Shown here: positions 6,517-13,431 of the stretch, in pieces | Layout: the number at the start of each line of letters is the position of its first letter | Position numbering within the stretch: position 1 is the stretch's first letter | Origin: Chitinophagaceae bacterium | Lineage (GTDB): Bacteria > Bacteroidota > Bacteroidia > Chitinophagales > Chitinophagaceae | Assembly: GCA_003151295.1 (NCBI GenBank) | Contig: PLXD01000454.1 | Coordinates: 1 to 23,919 of the forward strand | Length of the DNA: 23,919 nucleotides | Reading direction: 5' to 3' | Notes under the pieces: model-generated | Seen by the model: the letters and a program-made list of their open reading frames with translations, nothing else | Told to the model about the DNA's origin: nothing | Database searches by the model: none | Made by a program: the position numbers and the translations under genes

Positions 6517-6598
6517 CTATATATCTTGCTGTGTGCACCAGGCACACTCCCTGACCTGCCTTTAAAGCCATTTTTGTGCACAGCTATACATCTTGCTG
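6517..6598. repeat. Direct repeat CTATAYATCTTGCTG x2 with a small inverted repeat
   Basis: CTATATATCTTGCTG (6517-6531) and CTATACATCTTGCTG (6584-6598) differ by one base. Between them is GTGTGC-ACCAG-GCACAC (6531-6547), and the second copy is preceded by TGTGCACA. This gene-free stretch is otherwise unassigned; a mobilisation or recombination site is possible but unproven. Confidence 0.5.
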
Positions 6599-6625
6599 CT
6601 TCCTGCCGGAAGCTCTTGGGGGATA

Positions 6626-6898
6626 CTATTTAGCAGCTTGCGGACAGGTGAGGATTCCGCATGCCTTCTTTACTTCCTGGAACAGGAACGTATGCAGGGG
6701 TACGGTAGCATTCCTAAAGCCATCTTCTGCATATAAGCGGAGTAGAAGGTCGTCAACGACCTTGTTAGCCCGTTTGCTGTCCTCTAAAAGGATATAGGCC
6801 AGAATGGTCATATCCTCGGCATAGTCATAGCAAAGGGCCTTAAATGCCTTTATATTGCGTTGCTGTAGTTGATAGATTATTTCGGGGTCCTGGTTCAT
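6626..6898 (-). CDS. Sigma-70 region 2-like small protein (90 aa)
   Basis: From ATG 6898 (MNQDPEIIYQLQQRN) the 90-residue product resembles region 2 of ECF-type sigma factors. The pattern is AFKALCYDYAEDMTILAYI, then LEDSKRANKVVDDLLLRLY, then PLHTFLFQEVKKAC. There is no room for region 4, so it is either a truncated sigma factor or a minimal regulator or decoy that keeps the RNA-polymerase-binding part. A longer start at 6952 would include a GC hairpin and is rejected. The hairpin 6917-6948 followed by a T6 run lies directly upstream of the start. Family assignment is by pattern only. Confidence 0.55.
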   Translation of the reverse strand: MNQDPEIIYQLQQRNIKAFKALCYDYAEDMTILAYILLEDSKRANKVVDDLLLRLYAEDGFRNATVPLHTFLFQEVKKACGILTCPQAAK

Positions 6899-6916
6899 GT
6901 AGAGATGGTTAAAAAA

Positions 6917-6948
6917 GCGCCCCCGGTCCTTTCCAAAGAGGGGGGCGC
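6917..6948 (-). terminator. Strong GC hairpin with T-run directly before the 90-aa gene
   Basis: GCGCCCCC (6917-6924) pairs with GGGGGCGC (6941-6948), and CTTT/AAAG extends the stem near the loop. On the minus strand it is followed by TTTTTT and then, 12 bp later, the ATG at 6898. It would stop transcripts entering the gene unless relieved, so it may be an attenuator or simply the end of an upstream unit. Confidence 0.65.
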
Positions 6949-7133
6949 ACAATTAAGAAAATATCTCAGCCGGGAGTAGACACAAGCGACCGGCTACGTC
7001 AGTGCCTTATTAACCATTTAAACCTTATCCTATGAAAAAATTTATCCTGTGACAGCGCTAATATACGAAAAATCCGACAACAGTATGGATTCAGTCCTAC
7101 TAAATTTCTGTTCGGTTTGGTGATCTTTCGCCG

Positions 7134-7361
7134 ATGAACCGGAACCGGGATGCAAAAATAATTAACGATTTTGGCAAAAATTTGAAAACTATTCGGAAGG
7201 CAAAAAAATTGAGCATCCGGAAGCTGGCCGATATCGCCGATGTGGACTTCAGCCAGGTACACCGGATCGAGAAAGGAGAAAGCAACCCCACCCTCACAAC
7301 GATTATGGTATTGGCGGAGGCCCTACAGATAGATCCCTGCATCCTGCTTTCAAAGAAGTAG
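7134..7361 (+). CDS. Small XRE-family HTH protein (75 aa)
   Basis: This is a single HTH_XRE domain with little else: DFGKNLKTIRKAKKLSIRKL, ADVDFSQVHRIEKGESNPTL, then TTIMVLAEALQIDPCILLSKK. At 75 residues it is a typical minimal XRE regulator. It is not closely related to the two module regulators and lacks their C-terminal tail. The start at ATG 7134 gives the full first helix. It stands alone on the plus strand, with an 18-bp inverted repeat about 40 bp after its stop. Its target is unknown. Confidence 0.85.
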   Translation: MNRNRDAKIINDFGKNLKTIRKAKKLSIRKLADIADVDFSQVHRIEKGESNPTLTTIMVLAEALQIDPCILLSKK

Positions 7362-7397
7362 TCAACAGCAGCCAGGAAGTAAAGCATCATCATATCG

Positions 7398-7470
7398 GCC
7401 CGGAGGTATAAAAAGCCTGTTCTACCGCTGACCTGGTTACTACCGCCGCCGTGCTTTTATACCTGCGGGC
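7398..7470. repeat. Inverted repeat with about 18-bp arms, 36-nt spacer
   Basis: The arm at 7398-7416 (GCCCGGAGGTATAAAAAGC) pairs with 7453-7470 (GCTTTTATACCTGCGGGC) apart from one mismatch and one extra A. It lies downstream of the XRE gene. The long spacer makes a simple terminator less likely; a recombination hairpin or element end is possible. Confidence 0.55.
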
Positions 7471-7535
7471 TGATACGCCAACGGCGAACGGATGCCCGGA
7501 TTTATTCTACTGCTCATCGCCGGCGGCTGCTTGTT

Positions 7536-7715
7536 CTACGGCTTGTTTTCGAGACTGCCGATTTCATCAGCATAGACAGCGCAGGTCTTAGGGTCTTTCA
7601 AGCTGGGGTATTCTTCCTGGACAGCTTCCACTTCTTTTTCTGTCATCGGGCGGCTCTTTCCATTATCATCGTTATGGATCGCCCAGCAGTCGGCGTACTT
7701 TTTTACGTAATACAT
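7536..7715 (-). CDS. Small acidic protein, 59 aa
   Basis: This short frame runs from ATG 7715 to TAG at 7536-7538, beginning MYYVKKYADCWAIHNDDNGK and ending ADEIGSLENKP. The composition is protein-like (TEKEVEAVQEEYPSL looks helical) and the frame carries no rare-codon oddities. I do not recognise a family; it resembles the many small uncharacterised proteins of Bacteroidota accessory regions. The CDS is the best explanation for this stretch, but transcription is not shown by the sequence. Confidence 0.5.
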   Translation of the reverse strand: MYYVKKYADCWAIHNDDNGKSRPMTEKEVEAVQEEYPSLKDPKTCAVYADEIGSLENKP

Positions 7716-7739
7716 AGCTGTATATTTTAATGGTTATAA

Positions 7740-8150
7740 AAGGCTTTGCATTTGTGGCAGTGCAGCTTTCGGGAGAGAGGTACGAACGGACGAGAGCGAA
7801 GCGCCCGCCACCACCGCCATGTGGCCGGCAGTGCTGCACGGAAGAAGGCCGCAGGCCGCCGGGCAGCTACCCGCCGGATCGACCGCTGTGTTCCGCCGGA
7901 GCTTTAGCGGAGGCAAATAAAACCGATAAGCTGCTGGCCACCGGCAGGTGGCGGACAAACAAGAGGCAGCGGGTGGATGCGAAGCAGACACGGAAGCTGC
8001 CCGAACGGAGACGGGGTGAGCTGCAAGGGGCGTGACAGGTAGGCGGGCTACCGCCCGCCAGGCTACGCCGTTACCTGGCGCCCCACTTGCCGAACCCTGA
8101 CGGAGAGAGACCTATCTTCCTGCTTGGGGCGTAGGACTTGTACGGTGGGG
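7740..8150. other. GC-rich, hairpin-rich stretch without a convincing gene
   Basis: About 400 bp with much higher GC than the flanks. ORFs here have low-complexity Arg/Pro-rich translations and are unconvincing. The right part can fold: GGCGGGC/GCCCGCC (8042-8048 with 8053-8059), GCCAGG/CCTGGC (8057-8062 with 8074-8079, an alternative to the first stem) and CGCCCCA/TGGGGCG (8079-8085 with 8125-8131). It could be a structured RNA, a transfer-origin relic or decayed mobile DNA. Confidence 0.4.
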
Positions 8151-8693
8151 TTAGTCTTTTTCGTTCGATCTGCGGAAGCCTATCCGGGGCCGGGGCTCCT
8201 GCGGTGGGTTCAGTAGTTGTTTGAGGTATTTAAAAACGAGCTGTATGTCTTCATCATGCCCGGTTACTTTCCTTTCCATTTGTTCCAGCTTCAACAGTAT
8301 CTCCTGGTTGGTCATTAGCATCTCCCGCATCTGCGTGAAGATCCTTACTATCTGGATATTAACCTCAATGGCTCTATCACTATTCAACACACTGGCTAAC
8401 ATGACAGCTCCGTATTCTGTAAAAACATAGGGTAAAACAGGCGAGTATTTCAGGGATTCGAGGTGGTCGCATTTTGCGACCACCTCCTCTTTTTCTTCTG
8501 CCGTCAACTGGAACATAAAATCTTCCGGGAACCTTTTTGTATTGCGTTTTACCTGCTCGTTCAGTCTTTTGGTAGGTACTCCGTACAACGCTGCCAGGTC
8601 TCTGTCTATCATTACTTTCTTACCCCGGATGAGTAGTATTTTGCGCATCACTATTTCATCAGGTACGATCAGTTCATTTTTTTCCTTTGCCAT
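8151..8693 (-). CDS. ORF6N-domain DNA-binding protein
   Basis: This 180-residue protein has an N-terminal ORF6N domain: MRKILLIRGKKVMIDRDLAA, LYGVPTKRLNEQVKRNTKRF, PEDFMFQLTAEEKEEVV, then LPYVFTEYGAVMLASVLNSD. A predicted helical/coiled-coil C-terminus follows (MREMLMTNQEILLKLEQMERK). ORF6N is a DNA-binding domain of phages and mobile elements, often fused to KilA-type tails. Its start lies 37 bp after the stop of recombinase B on the same strand, so it may be co-transcribed as cargo of module 2, but it can also be independent. A perfect 27-bp palindrome lies within the coding sequence (8460-8486). Confidence 0.88.
   Translation of the reverse strand: MAKEKNELIVPDEIVMRKILLIRGKKVMIDRDLAALYGVPTKRLNEQVKRNTKRFPEDFMFQLTAEEKEEVVAKCDHLESLKYSPVLPYVFTEYGAVMLASVLNSDRAIEVNIQIVRIFTQMREMLMTNQEILLKLEQMERKVTGHDEDIQLVFKYLKQLLNPPQEPRPRIGFRRSNEKD
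8460..8486. repeat. Perfect 12+3+12 palindrome inside the ORF6N gene
   Basis: Arms GAGGTGGTCGCA (8460-8471) and TGCGACCACCTC (8475-8486) are exact complements around TTT. It encodes EVVAKCDHL of the ORF6N protein. Confidence 0.85.
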
Positions 8694-8730
8694 AAGATTG
8701 GGTTTAAGAGGTTACAAATTTATTTTTTAT

Positions 8731-9588
8731 TTAGCTCATCGGGTGATGTTTTTGCAGTTCGTTTTGCCAGTCATCGCCATTTAATACCTGGTAACGCTCG
8801 GTGCTGCTTACATACCGGTGTCCTGCCATATACTGCACCTGCCGCAGGTTGTACTGCTGCAACCAACCCGTGATCACGCTGCTGCGGATCTGGTTCGCGT
8901 TAATGACCTTCGGATTAAGCTGCTGCAACTGGCCCATCATGTGTTTGATCCGGTTGTTTACATTTCGTTTGCTGGCATCGGCCCGCGTCAGCCTGGCTAA
9001 AAAGATCCCTTCTTTGAACTTGTTGGCTTGCATGTACTGCTGCAGTTCCAGCGCCTGGTTAGCCTGCATGGGCAACCACCGCTCATTGCTTTTACGCGCC
9101 CCTTTGATAAAGATTTTCCCTTCCCGTAAATTAACGTGCGCCGCTTCCAGGTTCATTACCTCGTCCGTCCGCAGGCCCTGGTAGACCAGCAGCCCTAACA
9201 TGATCTTCTTTTCGCGGTCGACCCGCAACTGTAACTGGTACCAGCGGTAAAGATCCTCCATGTCCTCCCTGCTTAACAGGTTGCCCGGCAGCTTCCGTAC
9301 AATGCCTTTTACGTACAACCCAGCAGCCGGATTATCTTGCCGCTTACCTTCCAGGGTGAGGTAATTAAAATAATGCCGCAGGATGTTCAACTGATTATGT
9401 ACGGTCCGGTTACTTTTTCCTTTGGCCTTCATGTGCTGCATAAAAGCGATCACGTCATTGTAGCCCACCTCTCCGCCGTCCAGTTGCTCCTGGTTCAGCC
9501 AGTCCGTAAACACGACTCCGTATAGCTTGTAACGATGGATCGTGACAGCACTGTAACGTTTTTCCTGCAGGTACTGCTCAAAGTTCAT
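8731..9588 (-). CDS. Tyrosine recombinase B, module 2
   Basis: This is a 285-residue site-specific recombinase. The N-terminal SAM-like domain covers about 1-90 (YSAVTIHRYKLYGVVFTDWL). Catalytic-domain residues visible are Arg140 (YQGLRTDEV), Lys166 (GARKSNER), Arg235, His257 (VQYMAGHRYVSSTERYQ) and the nucleophile Tyr266. The usual HxxRH is NQIRSS (232-237), so the first His is Asn and the second is Ser; this variant is typical of a Bacteroidota subfamily rather than a clear inactivation. It overlaps recombinase A by 11 bp, so the pair is translationally coupled and probably acts as a heteromeric recombinase, by analogy with XerC/XerD. It is divergent from recombinase A. Confidence 0.92.
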   Translation of the reverse strand: MNFEQYLQEKRYSAVTIHRYKLYGVVFTDWLNQEQLDGGEVGYNDVIAFMQHMKAKGKSNRTVHNQLNILRHYFNYLTLEGKRQDNPAAGLYVKGIVRKLPGNLLSREDMEDLYRWYQLQLRVDREKKIMLGLLVYQGLRTDEVMNLEAAHVNLREGKIFIKGARKSNERWLPMQANQALELQQYMQANKFKEGIFLARLTRADASKRNVNNRIKHMMGQLQQLNPKVINANQIRSSVITGWLQQYNLRQVQYMAGHRYVSSTERYQVLNGDDWQNELQKHHPMS

Positions 9589-10498
9589 GGCTTTGTTGTT
9601 TAGGGATTTCGTTGATAAGATGCGTATAGAGCTGCGTGCTGTCCAGGGCAGTATGCCCTAAAAAATCCTTGATCCGTTCCAGGGTCATGCCGCTTTGCAG
9701 CAGGTGCGTAGCGATGCTGTGCCGCAGGCTGTGCGTCCCTACCTCCTTTTGGATGCCGGCCTTTCGTACCAGGCCCTTGATCCGGATATACAGGCTTTGC
9801 TTGGTGATCGGCCGGCCTTTGTTGGCATCGATAAAAAGGGCCTTGCAAGGCTTTTGCAGTAACTGCGGACGAGCTTGTTCGATATACACCTGGATGTCGG
9901 CATAACTCTTTGCTGCCACCGGCACATAGCGTTCCCGGTACATCTTTCCTTTGCGCACATACAGCATTCTCCGGTCAGCCAGTATGTCGCTGAGTTCCAG
10001 GCTGGCCCCTTCATTTAACCGTAGCCCGCAGCCGTAAAACACCGATAGCATGGCCCGGTCACGCACCCCTAATACATCATCTTTCGTGGCTCCGTACAGC
10101 CGGCGGATCTCGGGTCTCGTTAACCAGGTAGGCTTGCCCCTGATATCCGCCAATCGTTCAAGGGTGAAGCCGACGCTGCTCTTCCCACTCTGCCGGATAT
10201 AGCGGCTAAAAAGATGCAGGGCCTGTATGTACTTGTTGATATGGCCGGCACTAAACCCCTGCCGGGTCCTTACGCCCGTTTTTATTTGTAGTTGTCTGGT
10301 AAAGGCCGTCGCGTCAGTGGCCGTAAGCTGCTGCAAGCTGTACTTTCCGCGGGCCTCCTGGTCTGCCAAGAACTCCTGCACATGCCGCGGCAGGCTTACT
10401 ACGCTCGTACCGGCATAGCCCAAGACTGCCAACCACTCCGCAAAGCCTTGCCGGAGTAGTTTGTGTTCGTCACTGGTGATGGGATATAATATTTTCAT
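9578..10498 (-). CDS. Tyrosine recombinase A, module 2
   Basis: This is a complete 306-residue tyrosine recombinase. It has an N-terminal core-binding region (to about 115), then WLTRPEIRRLYGATKDD and a full catalytic set: Arg160 (GCGLRLNEG), Lys185 (RKGKMYRER), HSLRH at 256-260, GH at 281-282 and Tyr291 (STQLYTHL). All six catalytic positions are present, so it should be active. The start ATG 10498 corresponds to the start of the module 1 copy at 583. It lies downstream of the primase-like gene across a 121-bp repeat-containing gap and overlaps recombinase B by 11 bp. Confidence 0.95.
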   Translation of the reverse strand: MKILYPITSDEHKLLRQGFAEWLAVLGYAGTSVVSLPRHVQEFLADQEARGKYSLQQLTATDATAFTRQLQIKTGVRTRQGFSAGHINKYIQALHLFSRYIRQSGKSSVGFTLERLADIRGKPTWLTRPEIRRLYGATKDDVLGVRDRAMLSVFYGCGLRLNEGASLELSDILADRRMLYVRKGKMYRERYVPVAAKSYADIQVYIEQARPQLLQKPCKALFIDANKGRPITKQSLYIRIKGLVRKAGIQKEVGTHSLRHSIATHLLQSGMTLERIKDFLGHTALDSTQLYTHLINEIPKQQSHEL

Positions 10499-10530
10499 GG
10501 CAAATGATTTTTGCTAATGGTCTTTTTCGG

Positions 10531-10617
10531 TGTCGTAGTTGTCGCAGTAGGGTAAATCCGCTCGGGTATTGTGTTTTACTGCGACAGTAGGTCACTGTCG
10601 CAGTAGTGTCGCAGTAG
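10531..10617. repeat. Short direct/inverted repeats between primase and recombinase A, module 2
   Basis: GTCGCAGTAG occurs at 10541-10550, 10597-10606 and 10608-10617; the last two are 11 bp apart, one helical turn. The inverted TACTGCGAC is at 10577-10585, and a degenerate copy TGTCGTAGT is at 10531-10539. This is the same position as the GTGGTCCAC repeats of module 1 but an unrelated word. Candidate iterons or recombinase binding sites. Confidence 0.75.
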
Positions 10618-10619
10618 AT

Positions 10620-13268
10620 TCATAACCCCCGGAGCTGGGTCAGGATGGCTTGCAGGTGTTCATCTATGCCGCTTCTGAGCTGCGCGTATTCGCCCAGGTC
10701 GGTGATGCCATACTCAAAGCCCTTTCGGTGCCTGTAGCCGCTAACGGGCTTTATATACCCGTATCCGTATAACTCCCGGATGTATCGCTGTAGGGTGCGG
10801 GGCTGGAGTCTAAGCAGCTTGCGGATCTGCTGCGGACTAAAGCTACCCTGGCCACTCTGTTGCAGGTGCTGCTTTAACTGCTCCAAAAAATGCCGGGTGG
10901 CCTGGGTCAGCTCGTCGCTTTTGTGGAACAAGGCGTCTCCCAGCAAGGCAAAGGCTGCCTGGATATCGTCCACGGTGGTTTCCACATAAGGGTTGCCCTG
11001 AGGATCCCTTTTAACCGGTCGTTGGTATTGATGGTAAAACGTGATCGTTTCGATAAAGGCCAGTAGCAGCGTCATCGTCCGGCGCGGCTTAAACACCTGC
11101 TCCGGAAGGTTGAGGTATTTCGCATAGGGATTGATCACCTGTACTGCTGTCAGCACCCGCTGGATATGCTGGAACTGACGGCGGGTATGGTTTTCGGCTT
11201 CCCGGTCGATCTCGCCCCCGGCCAGCCGGGTCTGATACTCGATCACCCGCTTGTCCTGGTCCTTCCCCGTATCGATGTATAACAGCAAACATCGGTTGGC
11301 GTTATCCTCATATACTTTCTCTCGCGTGGTGCATCCGCTCACACTCACCGGGCCTTCTACGGTTAAAGTAATTGTTTTCAGATTGCCCTTGCTGTCTTTC
11401 AAGGTCACGGTCTTACTGATCCGGCGTTTGCTTTGCAACTCCCGCAGCGGATACATCGACGATTCGGCGCCGTCCAGGTCCTCTATTAAAAGCAGCTTGT
11501 TTTTCAGCTCGTCCTGCCTAAAGTAATAGAACGCATTTTCGGTGATCTGCGTGATCTCGATCTTATCTTCGGCCGGGATCAGCTCACTCACCTTCTCCTG
11601 CAACCAGGTCTTGCCGCTGCCTGAACTGCCCAGGAACATGAGGTGTAAAGGGACAGCCAGTTTCCGGCTGCTGTACACCAGGTAGGCGATCAGCCTGTTG
11701 GTCTCTTCTCCGACCAGGCCAGACCGTCCTATGTCTTCACCCGTTCGAGCTAACAGGTTTGCTTGTTTCAGGTAGTTGATAGCCGACTGCCGCTGCGCCG
11801 GACTAAGTATGGGCTTCTCTTCTGCTCTTGGTTGTAAAGATTCAATGCGTTTAACCCGGTAGCCCTCCAGTTCGTTCGTAAGAGCCGCTATCGTATGGGT
11901 CGTCGCTTGGGTGCTGATCTCGAAGCTCTCCGCGATCTTGTTCACCAACTGCTCGGTGTGTGGTTGATTATACAAGTCCAGGTTATGACGTACCGGCAAT
12001 ACCTGTTTTGCTTTGTGCTCTACTTTCAGCGTCACCCGCATCCGGTCCAGGCCCGTGATCTTGATACCCCCCAGCACCGTGATCAGCAGCTCGCAGTTGT
12101 CATAGATCAGCAGCTCCGGGTTGGTCGTGATCAGTTTGTTATCTGTCGGCTGTTTGGCAGGCGTGTAGGGGATTTCAGGAGAGGGCGGTCTTTCTTTTTC
12201 AATTGAAATAAAAAAATCCTTTCGCACTCCGATCACGCCCTCCAGGATCCGCGGGTCGTCATGGGTTTGCAACAGGCTGTTTACATCTTCGCCGGCCGGT
12301 ACCGCAACCTTTGTGAACTTTATGGCCGGCAGCAGCTCCTTTAACGTGCGGTAATGCTTGGCCGTGGCGGCTTCCCCCGCTTCATCCCCGTTCAGCATGA
12401 AGATGATCTCTTCCAGGTGCTTGAGTGCCAGGATCGCATGTTGGTGCTCATCGGTCAGCCCGTTCGTTCCATACAGAGCAAGCACTTCATGCTGTATTGT
12501 AATGGAAGGCTGTTGCAGCAGCGATACCGCGTCGATAATGCTCTCCACCAGAATCAGCCGGGTCGTGGCCGCTTTCGGATAACCCGGATACAACCCTTCC
12601 CGGCCGTTCAAATAAAAATGCCGTTGGTCGCTGTTGTTGGTAATGCTCCTGCCGTATAGACTAACGATCTTATGTTCACTATTTCGCAGCGGGAAGATCA
12701 CGCAGTCCCTGGCCCATACGCTGTATCCCCTGGCCGGCAAGGGTTTCAGCAGGCCCCACTTTTCCATGCTATGCACCAGGTGGTGGTTCTTACTCTCCCC
12801 ATGCAGCCCGCCGCTGTTGTAACCGGTCTCGTGCAGTGTGTAATCAATACACCGGCTTTGCAGGTACTCAACCGCCTTCCGGGTCTGCGGCAAGGATTTT
12901 TTAAAATAACCGAACACCTTGCCCAGCACGGCTTCTTTTTCCAGTGTCTCCGCTTCGATGAAGAGCTTAGCCGGGGCAGGTTTCGCGGGAAGCGAAGGAT
13001 TAGCACTGACCAGGGAGGCCGCTTTTACAAGCGCTTCATGCTTGCTGCATTTTTCCATCCGTTCGATAAACTGGATCTGATCACCCGTGCCGGCCGTGCA
13101 GTTACTGCTGAAGCAGCAATACGTATTTGTCTTGGGATAGACCTGCAGGCTCGGCGTGGTGTCCGGGTGGAAGGGGCAGCACAGCCGGTCGTGCTTGTCC
13201 GGTTTCAGGCCGTAGTGCTGCAAAACGGTCTCGATGGATAACAGGGCCTTGATCTCTTTTATCTCCAT
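10620..13268 (-). CDS. CHC2-TOPRIM-P-loop primase/helicase-like protein, module 2
   Basis: This 882-residue paralogue of the protein at 709-3354 has the same start context. It has a CHC2 zinc finger (CPFH, then CCFSSNC), a TOPRIM domain with the same LNGDEAG variant, Walker A GSSGSGKT, Walker B LLLIEDLDG and an SGCTT sensor-like motif. A block of 162 residues around the ATPase (511-672 in the paralogue's numbering) is identical in the two proteins, although the DNA differs at many third positions. The C-terminal winged-helix-like part (PQQIRKLLRLQPRTLQRYI) is only about half identical. It heads the operon for recombinases A and B. Likely role: initiation of replication of the element, by DNA unwinding and possibly priming. 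Confidence 0.88.
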   Translation of the reverse strand: MEIKEIKALLSIETVLQHYGLKPDKHDRLCCPFHPDTTPSLQVYPKTNTYCCFSSNCTAGTGDQIQFIERMEKCSKHEALVKAASLVSANPSLPAKPAPAKLFIEAETLEKEAVLGKVFGYFKKSLPQTRKAVEYLQSRCIDYTLHETGYNSGGLHGESKNHHLVHSMEKWGLLKPLPARGYSVWARDCVIFPLRNSEHKIVSLYGRSITNNSDQRHFYLNGREGLYPGYPKAATTRLILVESIIDAVSLLQQPSITIQHEVLALYGTNGLTDEHQHAILALKHLEEIIFMLNGDEAGEAATAKHYRTLKELLPAIKFTKVAVPAGEDVNSLLQTHDDPRILEGVIGVRKDFFISIEKERPPSPEIPYTPAKQPTDNKLITTNPELLIYDNCELLITVLGGIKITGLDRMRVTLKVEHKAKQVLPVRHNLDLYNQPHTEQLVNKIAESFEISTQATTHTIAALTNELEGYRVKRIESLQPRAEEKPILSPAQRQSAINYLKQANLLARTGEDIGRSGLVGEETNRLIAYLVYSSRKLAVPLHLMFLGSSGSGKTWLQEKVSELIPAEDKIEITQITENAFYYFRQDELKNKLLLIEDLDGAESSMYPLRELQSKRRISKTVTLKDSKGNLKTITLTVEGPVSVSGCTTREKVYEDNANRCLLLYIDTGKDQDKRVIEYQTRLAGGEIDREAENHTRRQFQHIQRVLTAVQVINPYAKYLNLPEQVFKPRRTMTLLLAFIETITFYHQYQRPVKRDPQGNPYVETTVDDIQAAFALLGDALFHKSDELTQATRHFLEQLKQHLQQSGQGSFSPQQIRKLLRLQPRTLQRYIRELYGYGYIKPVSGYRHRKGFEYGITDLGEYAQLRSGIDEHLQAILTQLRGL

Positions 13269-13276
13269 GTGGATAA
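13268..13276 (-). promoter_or_regulatory. DnaA-box-like sequence at the primase start, module 2
   Basis: TTATCCACA on the minus strand, 9/9 to the consensus, overlaps the primase ATG. A second box, ATATCCACA (8/9), is on the plus strand at 13349-13357, 81 bp away as in module 1. Confidence 0.5.
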
Positions 13277-13284
13277 TTTTTTAA

Positions 13285-13431
13285 TGATACCTCAAAGTAT
13301 TGCAATAATACCTATGATTTGTATCATATCCAAACGGAAGGTCTTAAAATATCCACATTGCGTATCAAAATGCTTTTCAAAAGCCCTATCTATAGGTTAT
13401 ATTTGTGTGGAAAAAATATTTCAACGTATCA
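13285..13431. promoter_or_regulatory. Four operator-like GTATCA sites, XRE-primase intergenic region, module 2
   Basis: TGATAC is at 13285-13290; GTATCA is at 13321-13326 (inside TATGAT-ttgt-ATCATA, 13313-13328), 13362-13367 and 13426-13431. The last overlaps the XRE ATG at 13431. Spacing from the primase start closely matches that of the TGTTTTAAAACA sites in module 1 for three of the four, but the word is different. These are likely binding sites of the module 2 XRE protein. Confidence 0.62.
13398..13405 (+). promoter_or_regulatory. TAnnTTTG-type -7 element for the module 2 XRE gene
   Basis: TATATTTG matches the Bacteroidota -7 consensus and lies 26 bp before the XRE start at 13431, leaving a very short leader. 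It sits between two GTATCA sites. Motif match only. Confidence 0.5.

Noticed and set aside
7032..7052. Six-codon reading frame (MKKFIL) upstream of the small XRE gene as a leader peptide
   Set aside because: No attenuator hairpin or regulatory codon run is linked to it; frames of this length are expected by chance.
7730..8035. 101-aa plus-strand ORF rich in Arg and Pro
   Set aside because: Composition follows from high GC; it overlaps a hairpin-rich stretch, has another long ORF on the opposite strand, and shows no domain pattern.
12194..12215. Sequence resembling the micro-cassette terminator flank inside the primase gene
   Set aside because: It encodes a variable linker of the primase and lacks the GC stem; A/T-run similarity only.
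12672..13241. 189-aa plus-strand ORF opposite the primase gene
   Set aside because: It is an antisense reading of the conserved primase CDS; its length follows from the codon bias of that gene.
13269..13430. In-frame N-terminal extension of the module 2 XRE gene (54 residues)
   Set aside because: It reads through the divergent promoter/operator region, has no homology in the module 1 regulator, and the ATG at 13431 matches the paralogue start.
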